This document shows, one piece after another, positions 44,993 through 52,194 of a DNA stretch of 64,000 nt. The stretch's first letter is position 1. Each line of letters begins with the position of its first letter. Origin of the DNA: Poseidonibacter ostreae (GTDB lineage: Bacteria; Campylobacterota; Campylobacteria; Campylobacterales; Arcobacteraceae); assembly GCF_009208075.1 (NCBI RefSeq), contig NZ_WFKJ01000006.1:1-64000 (forward strand), in the 5' to 3' direction. Below the pieces are notes generated by a model, which saw only the letters and a program-made list of their open reading frames with translations, was not told the DNA's origin and ran no database searches. The position numbers were made by a program, and so were the translations under genes.

Positions 44993-47527
44993 CTAAACTA
45001 ATTCTTTTAGAAGTTTAAATAATTTTTCTTCTTCTTGACTTCCATTTGTTGGAAATCTAATTAAAGGTATATTACTTTTTCTTAAAATACAATTTTTTAT
45101 TTTATCTCTCTTTAGTTGCTTTGAATTGTTTTCATGAAAAGCATATCCATCAACTTCAATAGCTAGTATAGGTAGTTTAGTGATTGTACTATATATTATA
45201 AAATCAATATGTGACCATGGATTTTTTACAAAAGTTAACTCTTCTTCATTTAATAAACTAGTATCCTTAATTATTCTATTTAATGAAATATTCAATACAA
45301 ACCGAAGGTGTTGAAACTCTATCTTCTTTAAAATATTTTCAATCACAATATTCATTAGGTTTTCTGATTTATAGGCTGAGACATGTTTCATTTTTTCTAA
45401 ATAATTGTTTAAATATGGAGCATAATTTTTATAAAGTAAATCAAATATAGAATATATTCTACTTTCTTTAATATCAAAATTGTTATATTTAATATAATCT
45501 ATTAGATCTTTCATATTTTTATTCTCTTCATTATCTGATAATACAACATAAAGCTTATCAATTGCTCTTGAAATAGCAACATTAAGAAGGTTTAAATCAT
45601 CTGCAAATTCATTTTTACCATCAACAACAGTTGTAATAATAATAGTATTTTTTTCTCGTCCTTGAAATTTATGTACTGTATCAACTTCAATCCCTGAATT
45701 CTTATTAACTTCTTTAATTAGCTCGTTAACTTGTTTTCTAAAAGGAGATACAATTCCAACGTTATTGTTGCCAATATAAGGTAAAATTTCATTTGTAATT
45801 ACATCGATTTGTCTCTGATTATATGTTCCTCTTGCATGATTTCCTACAACAGTATTATATAAAACTAATGGAATATCATTTTCTATCCTAGCTTTTGTTA
45901 ATATTATCAATTCATTATTATAAAACTTCTTGTTACAAAAACCTATAATTTTTGGATGACAACGATAATGTTCTTTCAATAAAGTTTTTGGAGCATCTTT
46001 TAAAATATTTGTAATAGATAATAATAGATTATTATTATAATGATAAAATGGATTTAACTTATATTTATTATAGATTGAATTTATTATTACTGATGTTTCA
46101 CTACTTACAATATGAGGTAATTGTTTTAAATCACCCACAATAACAACATTTTTAGCACATGATAAGGCTAAAGAACCAGCAACAATATCAACTTGAGATG
46201 ATTCATCTATTATCAAATAATCATATAGAAAACCTTTACCCGTACTATTTCGCAAAGAATGAGTTGTACTAAGTATAATTGGATACTCTTCAATAAAAGT
46301 TTTAAAGTCTTTCCATAAAATATCTTTATCAAATCTTTTTCGTTTATTAGACAATTTATATCGTTTTGATAAATATGATTTAAATAAGTGCATTGATTTC
46401 TTACTATGTAAATCCATGTTAGTTTCAAAATTAAACTCTTGTAACTTCTTCTCTAAAATTGTTATTTGTTTTTTTAATGCTTTTTCTTTTACTATGTAGA
46501 ATGTACTTTGTAACAATGCAATTATGGTGTCAATAGAATAATTATAAAATGAAAAAGATAATATTCCATATTTAAATATATTTTTCAATTTAAAAAAAAA
46601 TGATATTTTTTTATTTCTAGTTTGAAGATACTCAAAATCAGCCCATAAAGATAATATTTTAGAATAATCAAATTTTTCTAAATTTGCATATTTCTTAGCT
46701 TTGATTTCCCTCTTTTCATAGAATTCTGAAAAATATTTTTTCTCAAGTTCTAATTCTTCAAATTCTTGCTTTAATAATGCTACTTCGTTTTGTGCAGATA
46801 ACATTTCTTTTAAAGAATGAGTATCCTTTATAACTTCTTTTTCTAAATCTTCAAACGTAATATTACTATTATTTAATTCATCAAATTGTGGATAAGTAAG
46901 ATTTTGATTAGCAAAGAACTCATCTTTATTTTTATTATTTCCTAAAAAAGCAGATATAAATGATAAATCATATTTTGTTAGTTTATCAAAGACATTCATC
47001 GTTGCTGCATTGTTATTGGAAACAATGGCAACAGTTTTATTTTGCATGGAAACATTTGCTATTATGTTAAGTATAGTCTGAGTTTTACCCGTACCAGGAG
47101 GCCCTTCTATTATACTAACTTGATTTGTTAAAGCTTTTGAAATAGCAAATTCTTGACTCAAATTAAAACCAAAAGGAAATATAATTGGAGATTTGTTTTC
47201 AAATGAATCTATTTTAGCTTGATTTAGATACTTAGAGAGAGCACTCTTTTCACTCAGTTGTGTCATTTTTTCGTATTGATTAAATAAAAAATCATTCTCA
47301 GTGTCAATATTCTGAGCTAGTCGTTTTAAATATTCCAATACATTACTTGCATTCTTATTATTTAATATATTTTTTTCTATCGTAACGTTTCTTCTTGTAT
47401 AACTATATACAGTATTATTTTTATAAAATTTGATTTTTACTTTTTCTTCTTCTAAAGATGAGATACTTTCAATCTCATCTGTTTTATTTAAACCATTTAT
47501 AAATATTAGATTTCCATGTAACTTCAT
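44993..47527 (-). CDS. SF1 helicase fused to a PD-(D/E)XK-type nuclease
   Basis: The 844-residue protein has a DNA2/UPF1-like helicase core: Walker A GPPGTGKT (142-149), Walker B LIIDESSQVD, VGDLKQLPH, the EHYRCHP motif, VDTVHKFQGREK and LNVAISRAIDKL. A coiled-coil insertion lies at about 225-390. The last about 110 residues form a DUF2726/Vsr-like nuclease with HIDFII...AIEVDGYAFHE and KRDKIKNCILRKSNIPLIRF. Its ATG overlaps, by ATGA, the end of a broken DUF2779 nuclease gene, and a NERD gene follows. Helicase-nuclease fusions of this type are common in anti-phage loci, and I infer that role. It is not RecB, AddA or a known restriction subunit. Confidence 0.85.
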   Translation of the reverse strand: MKLHGNLIFINGLNKTDEIESISSLEEEKVKIKFYKNNTVYSYTRRNVTIEKNILNNKNASNVLEYLKRLAQNIDTENDFLFNQYEKMTQLSEKSALSKYLNQAKIDSFENKSPIIFPFGFNLSQEFAISKALTNQVSIIEGPPGTGKTQTILNIIANVSMQNKTVAIVSNNNAATMNVFDKLTKYDLSFISAFLGNNKNKDEFFANQNLTYPQFDELNNSNITFEDLEKEVIKDTHSLKEMLSAQNEVALLKQEFEELELEKKYFSEFYEKREIKAKKYANLEKFDYSKILSLWADFEYLQTRNKKISFFFKLKNIFKYGILSFSFYNYSIDTIIALLQSTFYIVKEKALKKQITILEKKLQEFNFETNMDLHSKKSMHLFKSYLSKRYKLSNKRKRFDKDILWKDFKTFIEEYPIILSTTHSLRNSTGKGFLYDYLIIDESSQVDIVAGSLALSCAKNVVIVGDLKQLPHIVSSETSVIINSIYNKYKLNPFYHYNNNLLLSITNILKDAPKTLLKEHYRCHPKIIGFCNKKFYNNELIILTKARIENDIPLVLYNTVVGNHARGTYNQRQIDVITNEILPYIGNNNVGIVSPFRKQVNELIKEVNKNSGIEVDTVHKFQGREKNTIIITTVVDGKNEFADDLNLLNVAISRAIDKLYVVLSDNEENKNMKDLIDYIKYNNFDIKESRIYSIFDLLYKNYAPYLNNYLEKMKHVSAYKSENLMNIVIENILKKIEFQHLRFVLNISLNRIIKDTSLLNEEELTFVKNPWSHIDFIIYSTITKLPILAIEVDGYAFHENNSKQLKRDKIKNCILRKSNIPLIRFPTNGSQEEEKLFKLLKELV

Positions 47528-47751
47528 TTTAACTTTTCCAATATATTCACAATTGTTAAAGTATCCTGCTTACAATACTCAATAAGCGATGCTCTCATTT
47601 TACTTTTCTTACCATCTTCCATCTTACTCATATTTGCAAAGGCATTCATGGCTTGGTTTCCATTTTATACACCACTTAGTTCTTTGTATACTTTTCCTAA
47701 CTCTGGTACTACATACTTGATAGAATAAATTCTATTCATATATTGAGTTAC
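47524..47751 (-). pseudogene. Remnant of a DUF2779 (RecB-like) nuclease gene
   Basis: On the minus strand the frame reads NRIYSIKYVVPELGKVYKEL, then SGV and an in-frame TAA at 47665-47667. It continues NGNQAMNAF...RASLIEYCKQDTLTIVNILE before stopping within the helicase start. SIKYV-PEL, NG-QAM and the YCK-DT box are what I know of the DUF2779 C-terminus. The N-terminal several hundred residues are missing and a stop codon interrupts the rest, so it is dead. Its TGA overlaps the helicase ATG, showing that the intact gene was once coupled to the helicase. Confidence 0.75.
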
Positions 47752-47760
47752 CTAGTATTA

Positions 47761-47913
47761 TCATCTATTAGTTTTGTAGTCATTGTATTTAAGATTATTT
47801 TCTTTTTTTATTATTTCATAAACCCAAGATAGAAAAGCTTTGTGTTCTTCTTCTCTGCTCTTTCCCATAAACTTTTGACCAAAATGCCAGTCAGACGTAT
47901 GTAATACTTTCAT
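47761..47913 (-). pseudogene. sbcD: N-terminal fragment of sbcD exonuclease gene
   Basis: A 50-codon frame starts MKVLHTSDWHFGQKFMGKSR and continues EEEHKAFLSWVYEIIKKE, which is the N-terminus of SbcD with the metal-binding DxH motif. It then runs into unrelated residues and stops. The remaining about 330 residues of SbcD, and SbcC, are absent. The fragment abuts the DUF2779 remnant, so a deletion joined two genes here. It lies downstream of the original glyS 3' end. Confidence 0.85.
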
Positions 47914-48237
47914 TATAACCTTAAATAAATTTATGAGTTTTTATAATATTTCTAAATATTTTGAATTATTATATTATTTATATAAGTTTACTCTTTTAAT
48001 TATTAAAAAATAATATCGAATTAGAATATTTTTAGTAGTTTGTATAGTGTTAAAAAATTGAAAATATTAGTATATGTAATATGTACATTTACTTATATCT
48101 AAAGGCTATGAATAATCAACAATTAGTATATTTATTTATGATTGTCTAAATTTTATAGATTGTAAGAATAAAGTTGAGGAGGAAACTTTAAAGTACCAAA
48201 AAATGGTACTTTAAATGAATATTAGTTAGTTTATATA
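47914..48237. other. Non-coding stretch between sbcD stub and the integrated element
   Basis: No convincing gene is seen in these 324 bases, which are very AT-rich. The recognisable parts are a GAGGAGGAAAC purine tract at 48175-48185, the 12-bp hairpin at 48187-48215, and the outer bases of the left attachment repeat (from 48231). Before integration this was the sequence just downstream of glyS. Confidence 0.6.
48187..48215 (-). terminator. Displaced original glyS terminator hairpin
   Basis: TTTAAAGTACCA (48187-48198) and TGGTACTTTAAA (48204-48215) form a perfect 12-bp stem with a 5-base loop. It lies 15 bases outside the left attachment repeat. If the element is removed in silico, it falls just after the glyS stop on the minus strand, so it was probably the ancestral glyS terminator. 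A T tail is weak. Confidence 0.55.
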
Positions 48238-48256
48238 GTGATTTCTTTAATATCAG
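48231..48256. repeat. Left attachment site of the glyS element
   Basis: This copy matches 57515-57540 at 25 of 26 bases; the mismatch is 48237 (A) against 57521 (C). Read on the minus strand it encodes D-I-K-E-I-T-I-stop, the end of glyS, with ACT for Thr where the present glyS has ACG. It is the old glyS end left behind by integration. Confidence 0.9.
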
Positions 48257-48637
48257 TATTAATAGTATCAAGATAGCCACTATATCGATGTTATAAAACT
48301 AATATATACCCTACTTTTAATAGAATTTAGAAATAAAAGTAGGGATAATTTAAAGTGAACTATTCCATCAAAAGCTGTACAAGATAAGCTTATCACATAC
48401 TAGCAATGATATTTTCATCCCTATACAATTAAAGCTATATTACTGCTAGAACCCTATGGGGGGGGGAATTGAAAATCTTCATAGTGATAGATAACCCCGT
48501 AGTTTTACACAATAAATTTAAGCACCTTAGGTAACATTAAGTTTAGAATTTGTTTTTACTTATATTGGAAAAGTAGTAAACTAAATATACATAATACAAA
48601 GACTCAATTTTTCTAAGAATTTTTGATATTTTAAGTA
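48257..48637. other. Left end of the element, non-coding, with G9 tract
   Basis: No gene is supported in these 381 bases. They contain the inverted arm-like repeat at 48309-48344 and a run of nine G at 48458-48466, striking in DNA this AT-rich. A minus-strand frame of 15 codons crosses the G/C run but stops in every register of the run. The stretch is the region downstream of the cargo genes up to the attachment site. Confidence 0.6.
48309..48344. repeat. Arm-like inverted repeat near left end
   Basis: CCCTACTTTT (48309-48318) and AAAAGTAGGG (48335-48344) form a perfect 10-base inverted repeat. The same unit, AAGTAGGGAT, occurs as an inverted pair near the other end (57369-57409). Paired units inside both ends suggest integrase arm-binding sites; one or both could alternatively be terminators. 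Confidence 0.65.
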
Positions 48638-49573
48638 TTAATATTTATTTTTATTACTTTCCCTACTAATCTTTTCAATCAAATTATATGTGTAATACAT
48701 GTCTTTTCCATAAATTTTAAAAAATTGTTCATCTGAAATATCTTTTTTGAACTTTCGTAAGTTTTCATTTATTTTAGTTTCTTCTTCTATTAGTTTTTTT
48801 GTATCTATAACATCAAATTTTATATCAAGATAATTTTCATATAGTTCTTTATATTGTTGCTTAACTTTATCTTCTTTTGCAAGCTTTTCCAATAAAAGAA
48901 TAGACATCGTCAAATTATCTAATAGTAAATCTCTTTCTTTCCTATTTTTTATTTTTTTCATATTTTTAAGTGCCTCTGATATAATAGAATTTTTTAACCC
49001 ATATACAAATCTTCTATTATCATTATCAGACATACTTAAAACTTTCTCAACAACATTTAGATTGAATTCTTTTAGTTGAAATAAGAATGGTTTTGATAGC
49101 ATCTTTTCTTTTGGATTAAAACTATTCTTTACACAATCTTTTTCTTCTAATATAAAAGAAAATAAAGGAAATTTATCATTCGAAATATATTGTATATTTT
49201 GCTTCATACCCAAATATAAAAGTTCTCTTGTGTCAGTTTTAAGACAATTAGTTTTTAACATTTGTACTTTTGCTAAATTTTTTAATTTTTTATAATTATT
49301 TATGACCATTTCATTACCAAGCTTCTGCTGTTCTTCATAGCTATTTAAATTTAAAGAAGTTGCAGCGACGATATTAAGAGTATCTTTTATTGCAAAAACT
49401 CTTGTAATAGATAAATTTGGTGTAAGTTGTAATGGCAACATTTTTTGGAAACTTAAACTAAAGTCTTTGGTCATTTGGTATTTGTCATATGCATATAATA
49501 GATTATTTGAAATCAAACAAAATAAAAATATATATTTAAGAATTTTTAATTTTTCTATAGTTATATATTTCAT
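48638..49573 (-). CDS. Exported protein of unknown function (element cargo)
   Basis: The 311-residue precursor has a signal peptide (about residues 10-28, YIFLFCLISNNLLYAY). The mature part is lysine-rich and largely helical, with two cysteines (KTNCLKTD and EEKDCVKN) that could pair in the periplasm. I recognise no family. Its start overlaps the end of the membrane protein gene upstream by four bases, so the two are translationally coupled. It is the last gene of the element before the left attachment site. Base composition is even more AT-rich than the housekeeping genes. Confidence 0.7.
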   Translation of the reverse strand: MKYITIEKLKILKYIFLFCLISNNLLYAYDKYQMTKDFSLSFQKMLPLQLTPNLSITRVFAIKDTLNIVAATSLNLNSYEEQQKLGNEMVINNYKKLKNLAKVQMLKTNCLKTDTRELLYLGMKQNIQYISNDKFPLFSFILEEKDCVKNSFNPKEKMLSKPFLFQLKEFNLNVVEKVLSMSDNDNRRFVYGLKNSIISEALKNMKKIKNRKERDLLLDNLTMSILLLEKLAKEDKVKQQYKELYENYLDIKFDVIDTKKLIEEETKINENLRKFKKDISDEQFFKIYGKDMYYTYNLIEKISRESNKNKY

Positions 49574-50433
49574 GATAATTTCTTTTTTTCAAAATAGAAA
49601 TCAAAATATTTTTCTTGTATTTTAAAGTATGTAGAAACTATTTTTTTAACATAATAACTTAAAATAATTGTACTTAAAATCATTGATAATATTAATGAAA
49701 AAATACTAAAGTAATAAATTGTATAGTTAACTTTCTCTGATAATAATTGTAATAAATATAACTCTTTTCTGTTAATATTTTTACTTTCATAATCATAAAG
49801 TTTATTCGTTATTTCAGGGTAAAAAATACTTACAAAATTTAAACTATTACGAAATTGCCAAAAAAGATTTTCATTTTCATAAAGTTCTTTTTTGCCATAA
49901 TCGCAATCTGTATTTCTTTTCTGATAACTATAGTTATACTTATCAAATTTATCTATATCATAAACAAGACATCTCTCGGTAAATGTATACCTTTCTTTTT
50001 CATACATGTAGTATCTATCAGTCTCTACAAAATATATTATAATATAGGCCAATCCAATTAATGCAATTGAAACAGTAATTAATTTATTAAACAAATTTTT
50101 ACTATTTTCTATGTATGAATAGTCTTTATCTATTTTTGTCATGTAGTATTTTAATAAAAGATACAAATTTGAAGGAATAATAAACAATATAAATAATATT
50201 GATAAATAATACTTTATTCTTGTTTTAGAGTTTGGAATACTTGAGTTATTGTCTAGATTGAAATAGCCCATTTTATTTAATAATAAATCAAAAAGAAAAA
50301 ATAAACAACAAATTGTAAATGTAACAATGGAGAAAAGAAGTGCAATATTTTCACCAATATTATTAATTATTAGGACACTTAATATAACTAATAATAGAAG
50401 TAGTCCAATACTTATTTTTACTTTTTTCCCCAT
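49570..50433 (-). CDS. Multi-pass membrane protein of unknown function (element cargo)
   Basis: This 287-residue protein has about five hydrophobic segments: two near residues 6-50 (GLLLLLVILSVLIINNIG; LLFSIVTFTICCLFFLFDLL), one about 75-98, one about 117-137, and one near 240-265 (FSIFSLILSMILSTIILSYY). The stretch between the fourth and fifth segments is a hydrophilic loop with two or three cysteines and many Tyr, possibly periplasmic. No family is recognised. It is coupled to the exported protein downstream and lies 47 bases after another exported protein, so the three probably form one envelope unit. Confidence 0.7.
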   Translation of the reverse strand: MGKKVKISIGLLLLLVILSVLIINNIGENIALLFSIVTFTICCLFFLFDLLLNKMGYFNLDNNSSIPNSKTRIKYYLSILFILFIIPSNLYLLLKYYMTKIDKDYSYIENSKNLFNKLITVSIALIGLAYIIIYFVETDRYYMYEKERYTFTERCLVYDIDKFDKYNYSYQKRNTDCDYGKKELYENENLFWQFRNSLNFVSIFYPEITNKLYDYESKNINRKELYLLQLLSEKVNYTIYYFSIFSLILSMILSTIILSYYVKKIVSTYFKIQEKYFDFYFEKKKLS

Positions 50434-50480
50434 AATTTATTCCTTATTTTAAATATGCTAAGTAAAATTAATGAGTTTAA

Positions 50481-51065
50481 TCATATTTTATTTAGAAAAC
50501 CTTTTAATTTCTCTTTGTTTTCTTTGTTTTTTTCTTCTAGCTTTTTCTGCTTTAGTTCTTTCTCAAAAATTTTAACTTCTTTTTCTAAATTTTTATCAAT
50601 AAGACCATAGGTAAAATTATACTCTTCATTAAAAGTATTTTTGTGACCCGAACAACCTGTGTAGACTTGTATATGTTTATTTTTAGTTTTAAATTCAAAT
50701 CTCACATAGGGTAGAGACTTTACGCGTTTAAGTTTTTTATATTTTTGCATTAAAGTATTTTCTATCATTTTATTTGCACTAGAACATTCTTCTATGCTAT
50801 TAAATTTAATACTAAATGCTTTAATTCTAAATACTTTATTACTTTTTTTTGAAACATCAAATATCAAACTCTCAAACATTTTGTTATAAGTAATAGGTTT
50901 TAATAAATAAGTATCTACAGTATCTGCATCGGAGAAACCATACCTTTGTTCCATGCTATTCCAGATTTTAGCTTTTTCACTTAGTTTCACACCTAATACA
51001 TCATTAGGATATTCACTTCCATAAACTAAATTAATTAAAATTAAAAATAAAAAAAATTTCTTCAT
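50481..51065 (-). CDS. Exported protein with C-terminal coiled coil (element cargo)
   Basis: The 194-residue precursor has a clear signal peptide (FFLFLILINLVYGS). The mature domain begins EYPNDVLGVKLSEKAKIWNS and contains a probable disulfide pair (EECSSANK and YTGCSGHK). The last about 40 residues are a highly charged coiled coil (EKELKQKKLEEKNKENKEKL). The function is unknown. It is the first gene of the three-gene cargo group. Confidence 0.7.
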   Translation of the reverse strand: MKKFFLFLILINLVYGSEYPNDVLGVKLSEKAKIWNSMEQRYGFSDADTVDTYLLKPITYNKMFESLIFDVSKKSNKVFRIKAFSIKFNSIEECSSANKMIENTLMQKYKKLKRVKSLPYVRFEFKTKNKHIQVYTGCSGHKNTFNEEYNFTYGLIDKNLEKEVKIFEKELKQKKLEEKNKENKEKLKGFLNKI

Positions 51066-51192
51066 TACAACATCCTAATAATTATTCATGTTAATTTCTA
51101 ATTGATTTTATTTTCATATTCTATAATATTATTTCTTTACTAGTGATTATTAACTAAGTATGGTAATAGAATATATTAACACTCAATTTATT

Positions 51193-51696
51193 TTATATTA
51201 TTTTTTCAAATATTTTTTTCCCAATTTTTAACGTCAGCTGTAGGTTATCACGACTTGAACTATCTGCATAATACCTCAATCTTCTGTAGCAAACATCAGA
51301 ATAAATATCACCATTAGCTTTAATGTATTTATCCATTATATATAAAAGTTTTGCAGTTTTTGCTTTATATCTTTTAGTTTTAAATTTGCCATTCATGATA
51401 AGGTCAATTTGATTAACTAAGTGTTCTGTAACAAGTGGATAGAACTTTTTCCATTCATCACCTATAACTCTTAAGTCACCAGTATATTGTGTGAATAAAG
51501 TACCTCTAATAAGATGATTTCTGCAAGGGGAACATAATTCTTTATATCTAAAGTTTAAAGGCTTTTGGCATACCTTACAATAACCATAGGAGAGTGTTTT
51601 GCATCCTTGCTGTTTATTAGCATTAATTAGGTCATGTTCTTTTTGGTTAAGTAGGATATAACTAGGTTGTCTAAATGGTGCAGTGTAAATACTCAA
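51193..51696 (-). CDS. Element protein with zinc-finger motif
   Basis: This 167-residue basic protein has CKVCQKPLNFRYKELCSPC at about residues 40-58, a four-cysteine zinc knuckle followed by a helical, lysine-rich C-terminus. A DNA- or RNA-binding role is likely from charge and zinc motif, but no family is recognised. Its start overlaps the end of the 68-residue gene upstream by four bases. It sits between the replication gene and the cargo and could regulate either. Confidence 0.65.
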   Translation of the reverse strand: MSIYTAPFRQPSYILLNQKEHDLINANKQQGCKTLSYGYCKVCQKPLNFRYKELCSPCRNHLIRGTLFTQYTGDLRVIGDEWKKFYPLVTEHLVNQIDLIMNGKFKTKRYKAKTAKLLYIMDKYIKANGDIYSDVCYRRLRYYADSSSRDNLQLTLKIGKKIFEKII

Positions 51697-51899
51697 TGTT
51701 TCTTAAACTTATTATTGACTGTTGATTGTTCTTGAAGTAACTCACAAATTAGATGATGAAAATCATCTTCTAAATAAAAGTAATCTTCACTATCTACTAC
51801 ATCGCTATCTAGTAAGTTTTTAAGTTGATAGTTTAATAAGTCAACCACTTTCTTTTTGTTCTGTTCATTAAGTGCTTTAAAGTATCTATATTCAATCAT
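51693..51899 (-). CDS. Small acidic element protein
   Basis: This 68-residue protein is helical and acidic in the middle (DLLNYQLKNLLDSDVVDSED) with a short basic tail. No family is recognised. It has GGAGACTTAAA upstream of the ATG and its stop overlaps the start of the zinc-finger protein, so the pair is co-translated. Confidence 0.6.
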   Translation of the reverse strand: MIEYRYFKALNEQNKKKVVDLLNYQLKNLLDSDVVDSEDYFYLEDDFHHLICELLQEQSTVNNKFKKH

Positions 51900-52194
51900 T
51901 TTAAGTCTCCATATAATATAGTATTATAACATATTTTATATGTATTTAAGTGGTTTGTAATAGCATTTTTAGTGGGCTGTAAATCTGTTTTTTTAGTATT
52001 CTTAGTAAGTTTTAGATTTTTCAGACTTTTAAAATATTTCAATAGATAAAGTACCGCTAATATTTACACAATAAGTTCCACAAGTACCACAAATAGGTAA
52101 AGTGCTGAAAATACTAAAGATACTATAAATACTTAAAAATCTAAAAATACAGATATTTAGGGGAGTAAGTATAAAAAATACACTTACTCAATAA
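51900..52194. other. Intergenic region with iteron-like repeats (possible origin)
   Basis: These 295 bases hold no gene. ATACT recurs with a 9-base period at 52111, 52120 and 52129, and AGTACC and AGTAT-type words recur across 51990-52100. A hairpin GAGTAAGT/ACTTACTC at 52163-52189 lies just past the stop of the primase-helicase gene. Such short regular repeats beside a replication gene resemble an iteron origin, but the match is weak. Confidence 0.35.

Noticed and set aside
48424-48487. 15-codon frame reading through the C9 run on the minus strand as a phase-variable gene
   Set aside because: All three registers of the run hit stops within a few codons, so no contingency gene is supported.
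47914-48637. Possible CRISPR, insertion sequence or rRNA in the long non-coding stretch
   Set aside because: No regularly spaced repeats, no transposase frame and no rRNA-like sequence; the content is explained by the attachment site, hairpins and gene remnants.
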